DNA of 64,000 nt from Corallococcus sicarius (GTDB lineage: Bacteria; Myxococcota; Myxococcia; Myxococcales; Myxococcaceae). The notes beneath the pieces were generated by a model. That model searched no databases and was not told the DNA's origin. It saw only the letters and a program-made list of their open reading frames with translations. The DNA lies in the NCBI RefSeq assembly GCF_003611735.1, contig NZ_RAWG01000010.1:1-64000 (forward strand). The letters are read 5' to 3'. Positions 60,891 to 64,000 of this stretch are shown here, in pieces (the first letter of the stretch is position 1; every line of letters begins with the position of its first letter). The position numbers were made by a program, and so were the translations under genes.

Positions 60891-63800
60891 GTGCCTGACG
60901 CGCCGGTTCGACGGGGTTGGCGCGGCTGGGGCTTCGGGCTGGCCCTGCTGGCCGCGGTCATCCTGGTGGTGACGCGCGCCTCCGAGGAGCGCGAGTTCGC
61001 GCGCCTGCTGAAGGAGTCCGCCCCCGCCTGGCAGCTCGTCGCCGCGCTGCTCCAGGCGGCGACGTACCTGTCCCAGTCCGCGGTGTGGCGCGCGGTGTTG
61101 CGCAGGACGCGCTTCCGCGTGCCCCTGGGCGCCCTCTACTCGCTGAGCTTCGCGAAGCTCTTCATCGACCAGGCCCTCCCCTCCGCCGGCATCAGCGGCG
61201 CGGCGCTCATCGTCCACGGCCTGGAGCGGCGCGGCGTGGGGCGGGGGCCGGTGATGGCGTGCGTGGTGGTGGAGACGATGACCAACTACACCGCGCTCAT
61301 CCTCGCGCTCCTCGTCGCGCTGGGCATGGCCGACTGGCTCGGCGAGGCGCGGGGGCTGGTGTGGGCGGCCACGGCGGTGCTCATCGCGCTCAGCGGCGCG
61401 CTCATCCTCTTCCTCGTGCGCTTGACCCGGGGCGCCAGCGCCGGCCGGTCTCCTCCCCACGGCTTCGCGCGGATCCCGAGCGCGAGGACGCTCCTGCACG
61501 CCCTCTCCGAAGCGCCGCCCGAGCTGGCGCACAGCCCCCGCGTGCTGACGGAGGCGACCGGCTTCAACTTCATCATCCACCTGCTCGACGCGGCGACGCT
61601 GTGGGCCCTGCTCCGCGCCCTGGGCGTGGACGCTGCGCCCACCGGCGTCTTCACCGCCTTCATGCTCTCCGCGCTGGCGCGCACCCTGGGCGTCATCCCC
61701 GGAGGGCTCGGCACCTTCGAGGCGGCCTCCACCGGGACGCTGACGCTGATGGGCGTGCCCCTGGCCGCGGCGCTCTCCGCGACGGTGCTGTTCCGCGGCC
61801 TCAGCTTCTACCTCCCCCTGCTGCCGGGCCTCTGGCTGTCCCGGGGCGAGCTTCGCGAGCAACGCGAGGCGGCCCGGCTTCCGGCCATCGAGCGGTACTG
61901 GGCCCTTGCCCCGCTGACCCTGCTCGACGCCCTGCGCGCGAGCCCGGACGGGCTCGCGCAGGACGAGGCCGCGCGCAGGCGGGAGCTGCACGGGAGCAAC
62001 GCGCTGGAGGAGGCCCGGCGGCCGTCGCGCCTGCGCGTCGTGTGGCTCCAGCTCAAGAGCCCGCTGGTCCTCCTGCTGGTCGTCGCGGCGGTCATCTCCG
62101 CCTTCACGGGCGACTGGACCGACGCGCTCATCGTCCTGGCCATCGTCCTCGGCAGCGTGCTGCTGGGCTCCTCGCGCGAGTACAAGGCCCAGGCCACCAT
62201 CGCCCGGCTGCGCGAGCGCATCGTCACCGGGGTGAAGGTCCTCCGGGGAGGACGGGCCGCCACGGTCCCGCTGCCGGACATCGTCCCCGGCGACGTCGTG
62301 CTGCTGTCCGCGGGCAGCATGGTGCCGGCGGACGCGCGGGTGCTGGAGGCGACGGACCTGTTCGTCAGCCAGGCGGTGCTGACGGGCGAGAGCTTCCCCG
62401 TGGAGAAGCGGCCCGGGGTGGCCGCGCCCGAGGCGGCGCTGGCCGAGCGCGACAACTGCGTGTTCCGGGGCACCCACGTGCGCAACGGCACCGGCAGGTG
62501 CCTCGTCGTCACCACCGGCCGCAACACGGCCTTCGGCGCCATCGCCGGGCGCCTGGCCCTGCGCGCGCCGGAGACGGAGTTCGAGCGGGGCCTCCGGCAG
62601 TTCGGCTACGTCCTGCTCACGACGATGGTGGTGATGGTGCTGGGGGTCGTCGCGGCGAACGTCCTGTTGAACCGGCCCCCCGTGGAGACGCTGCTGTTCT
62701 GCCTGGCGCTCGCGGTGGGGCTGAGCCCGGAGCTGCTGCCGGCCATCCTCAGCGTGAACCTCTCCGCCGGCTCGCAGGCCATGGCCGCGCGGGGCGTCCT
62801 GGTGCGCAGGCTCAGCGCCATCGAGAACCTGGGCAGCATGGACGTGCTGTGCACCGACAAGACGGGGACCCTGACGGAGGGCGTCGTCAGCCTCCAGGGC
62901 GCCTACGACGCCCAGGGCGCGCGGTCCGAGGACGTCCTCGCGCTGGCGTCCCTCAACGCTTGGCTCCAGGCGGGCATGGCGAATCCGCTCGACGACGCCC
63001 TCCTCCGGGCGCGCCGCCCCGCGCCGGGCACCGCCGACAAGCTCGGGGAGATTCCGTACGACTTCGTCCGCAAGCGCCTGTCCGTCATCGTCCGCCAGGG
63101 CGACGACGTGCGGCTCGTCACCAAGGGCGCCTTCGCGCAGGTGCTGGAGGCCTGTACCGGTTCCTGGCCTTCACCGACCCGCCGAAGGAGGGCGCCCGCG
63201 AGGCCATCCCCGGGCTGTCCCGGAGGGGCGTGGACATCAAGCTCATCACCGGCGACAGCCGCCGGGTGGCGGAGCACGTGGCCCGCGAGGTGGGCCTGGG
63301 CACCACGCGGGTGCTCACCGGGGCCCAGTTGCACCAGCTCAGCGACGAGGCGCTGTGGCACCAGGCCGAGCGGGCGGAGCTCTTCGTGGAGGTGGACCCG
63401 ACGCAGAAGGAGCGCATCATCCTGGCCCTGAAGAAGCAGGGGCACGTGGTGGGCTTCCTCGGGGACGGGGTGAACGACGCGCCGGCCATGCACGCGGCGG
63501 ACGCGAGCCTCTGCGTGCAGCAGGCGGCGGACGTGGCGCGGGAGGCCGCGGACTTCGTCCTGCTGGAGCGCCACCTGGACGTCGTCCGGCGCGGCATCGA
63601 CGAGGGGCGCAGGACGTTCGCCAACACGCTCAAGTACATCCTGACCACGACGAGCGCGAACCTGGGCAACATGGTCAGCATGGCGGCGGCGTCGCTCTTC
63701 CTGCCCTTCCTCCCGCTCTTGGCGGGGCAGATCCTCCTCAACAACTTCCTCTCCGACATCCCGGCGGTGGGGCTGGCGGGAGACAGCGTGGACCCGGAGC

Positions 63801-63922
63801 TGATGGACCGGCCCCGGCGCTGGAACATGCGCCTCATCGCCCGGTTCATGGTGGCCTTCGGGCTGTTGAGCGCCGTGTTCGACTTCCTCACCTTCGGCGC
63901 GCTGCCCTCTCTGCCAACGTGA
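60891..63922 (+). pseudogene. Flippase-like (LPG-synthase TM type) / MgtA-type P-type ATPase fusion, frameshifted and truncated
   Basis: From the GTG at 60891 (GGAGG 4 nt upstream) the first roughly 330 residues form a multi-helix membrane domain like the lysylphosphatidylglycerol-synthase/flippase family (ALPSAGISGAALIVHGL, ARTLGVIPGGLGTFEA). A P-type ATPase of the Mg2+ transporter kind follows: LTGESFPVEKRPG, DKTGTLT (phosphorylated Asp656), TKGAFAQVLEACT. Near 63150-63165 the frame shifts and several tens of residues of the nucleotide-binding domain are missing. The other frame resumes at FLAFTDPPKE and continues through LITGDSRRVAEH, VVGFLGDGVNDAPAM and REAADFVLLERHLDVV. It ends abruptly at 63922 after DFLTFGAL, so the last transmembrane helices are absent. 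The break and truncation make an active pump very unlikely. A sequencing or assembly error at the junction cannot be excluded, but a pure base error would not remove the intervening residues. Confidence 0.85.
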
Positions 63923-64000
63923 GTGAGACAGTCCGTACCCGGTAGTTGAGTGTGCAGGCCGAGCCAGGCAGGGACGATGAATCCGGTGGTGAATGTGGCT
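63923..64000 (+). other. Right-edge sequence beyond the truncated ATPase; possible ORF start at 63977
   Basis: After the premature stop the expected C-terminal helices of the ATPase do not continue. The last 24 bp read as an ORF start (MNPVVNVA, ATG at 63977) with AGGG 3 nt upstream, running off the window. This could be the beginning of an insertion-element transposase whose entry truncated the ATPase, but too little is visible to identify it. Confidence 0.35.

Noticed and set aside
59538-62477. 979-codon minus-strand open frame opposite the cytochrome and ATPase genes
   Set aside because: Composition is Arg/Gly/Ala/Gln-rich with no recognisable domain, and it lies opposite two genes with clear motifs; a GC-bias shadow.

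Overview
The window looks like part of a myxobacterial chromosome (Myxococcaceae-like). The basis is a very high GC content, strong G/C bias at third codon positions, and a giant FAAL-NRPS-PKS locus beside a SyrD/PvdE-type peptide exporter. The genus is an inference and was not tested.

Positions 1-55862 hold three head-to-tail megasynthase genes on the minus strand: gene A (55862-38643, 5739 aa), gene B (38650-24026, 4874 aa) and gene C (24022 to beyond position 1, at least 8007 aa). They are translationally coupled: A and B overlap by 8 bp (ATGACTGA), and B and C are 3 bp apart. Read in order, the line is FAAL-ACP / C-A(LLM)-PCP / C-A-PCP-E / C-A-PCP / C-A-PCP // KS-AT-ACP / C-A*(LLM) / C-A-PCP-E / C-A-PCP // seven C-A-PCP modules / C-A(partial). 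Selectivity codes read by eye suggest: fatty acyl, Gly (with an in-domain luciferase-like monooxygenase), D-Ser, an aliphatic residue, Val, malonate, a D-aromatic residue, beta-Ala, a possibly basic residue, Val, unassigned, Val, Asp/Asn, Val, Val, and then more beyond the window. No thioesterase, MbtH protein or phosphopantetheinyl transferase is visible.

The most unusual parts are two luciferase-like monooxygenase (LLM) domains inserted in adenylation domains. One sits between motifs A4 and A5 of an intact, glycine-coded A domain. The other sits in an A domain so eroded that it lacks recognisable A3, A4, A5, A7, A8 and A10 motifs and is followed by no carrier protein. The second lies directly after a non-reducing PKS module that extends a valine, which suggests oxidative tailoring of a Val-malonate unit.

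Positions 55970-57628 (+) encode the divergent peptide-export ABC transporter, separated from gene A by 107 bp. Positions 57645-64000 hold ordinary flanking genes: a two-CBS-domain protein (-), an SRPBCC-type protein (+), a 58-residue FmdB-type zinc ribbon (+) and a di-haem cytochrome c peroxidase-like protein (+). Last comes a flippase-like/MgtA-type P-type ATPase fusion (+) that is broken by an internal deletion with frameshift and truncated at its 3' end, where new sequence with a possible ORF start (63977) begins. That edge may be an insertion element, but this cannot be shown from what is visible.
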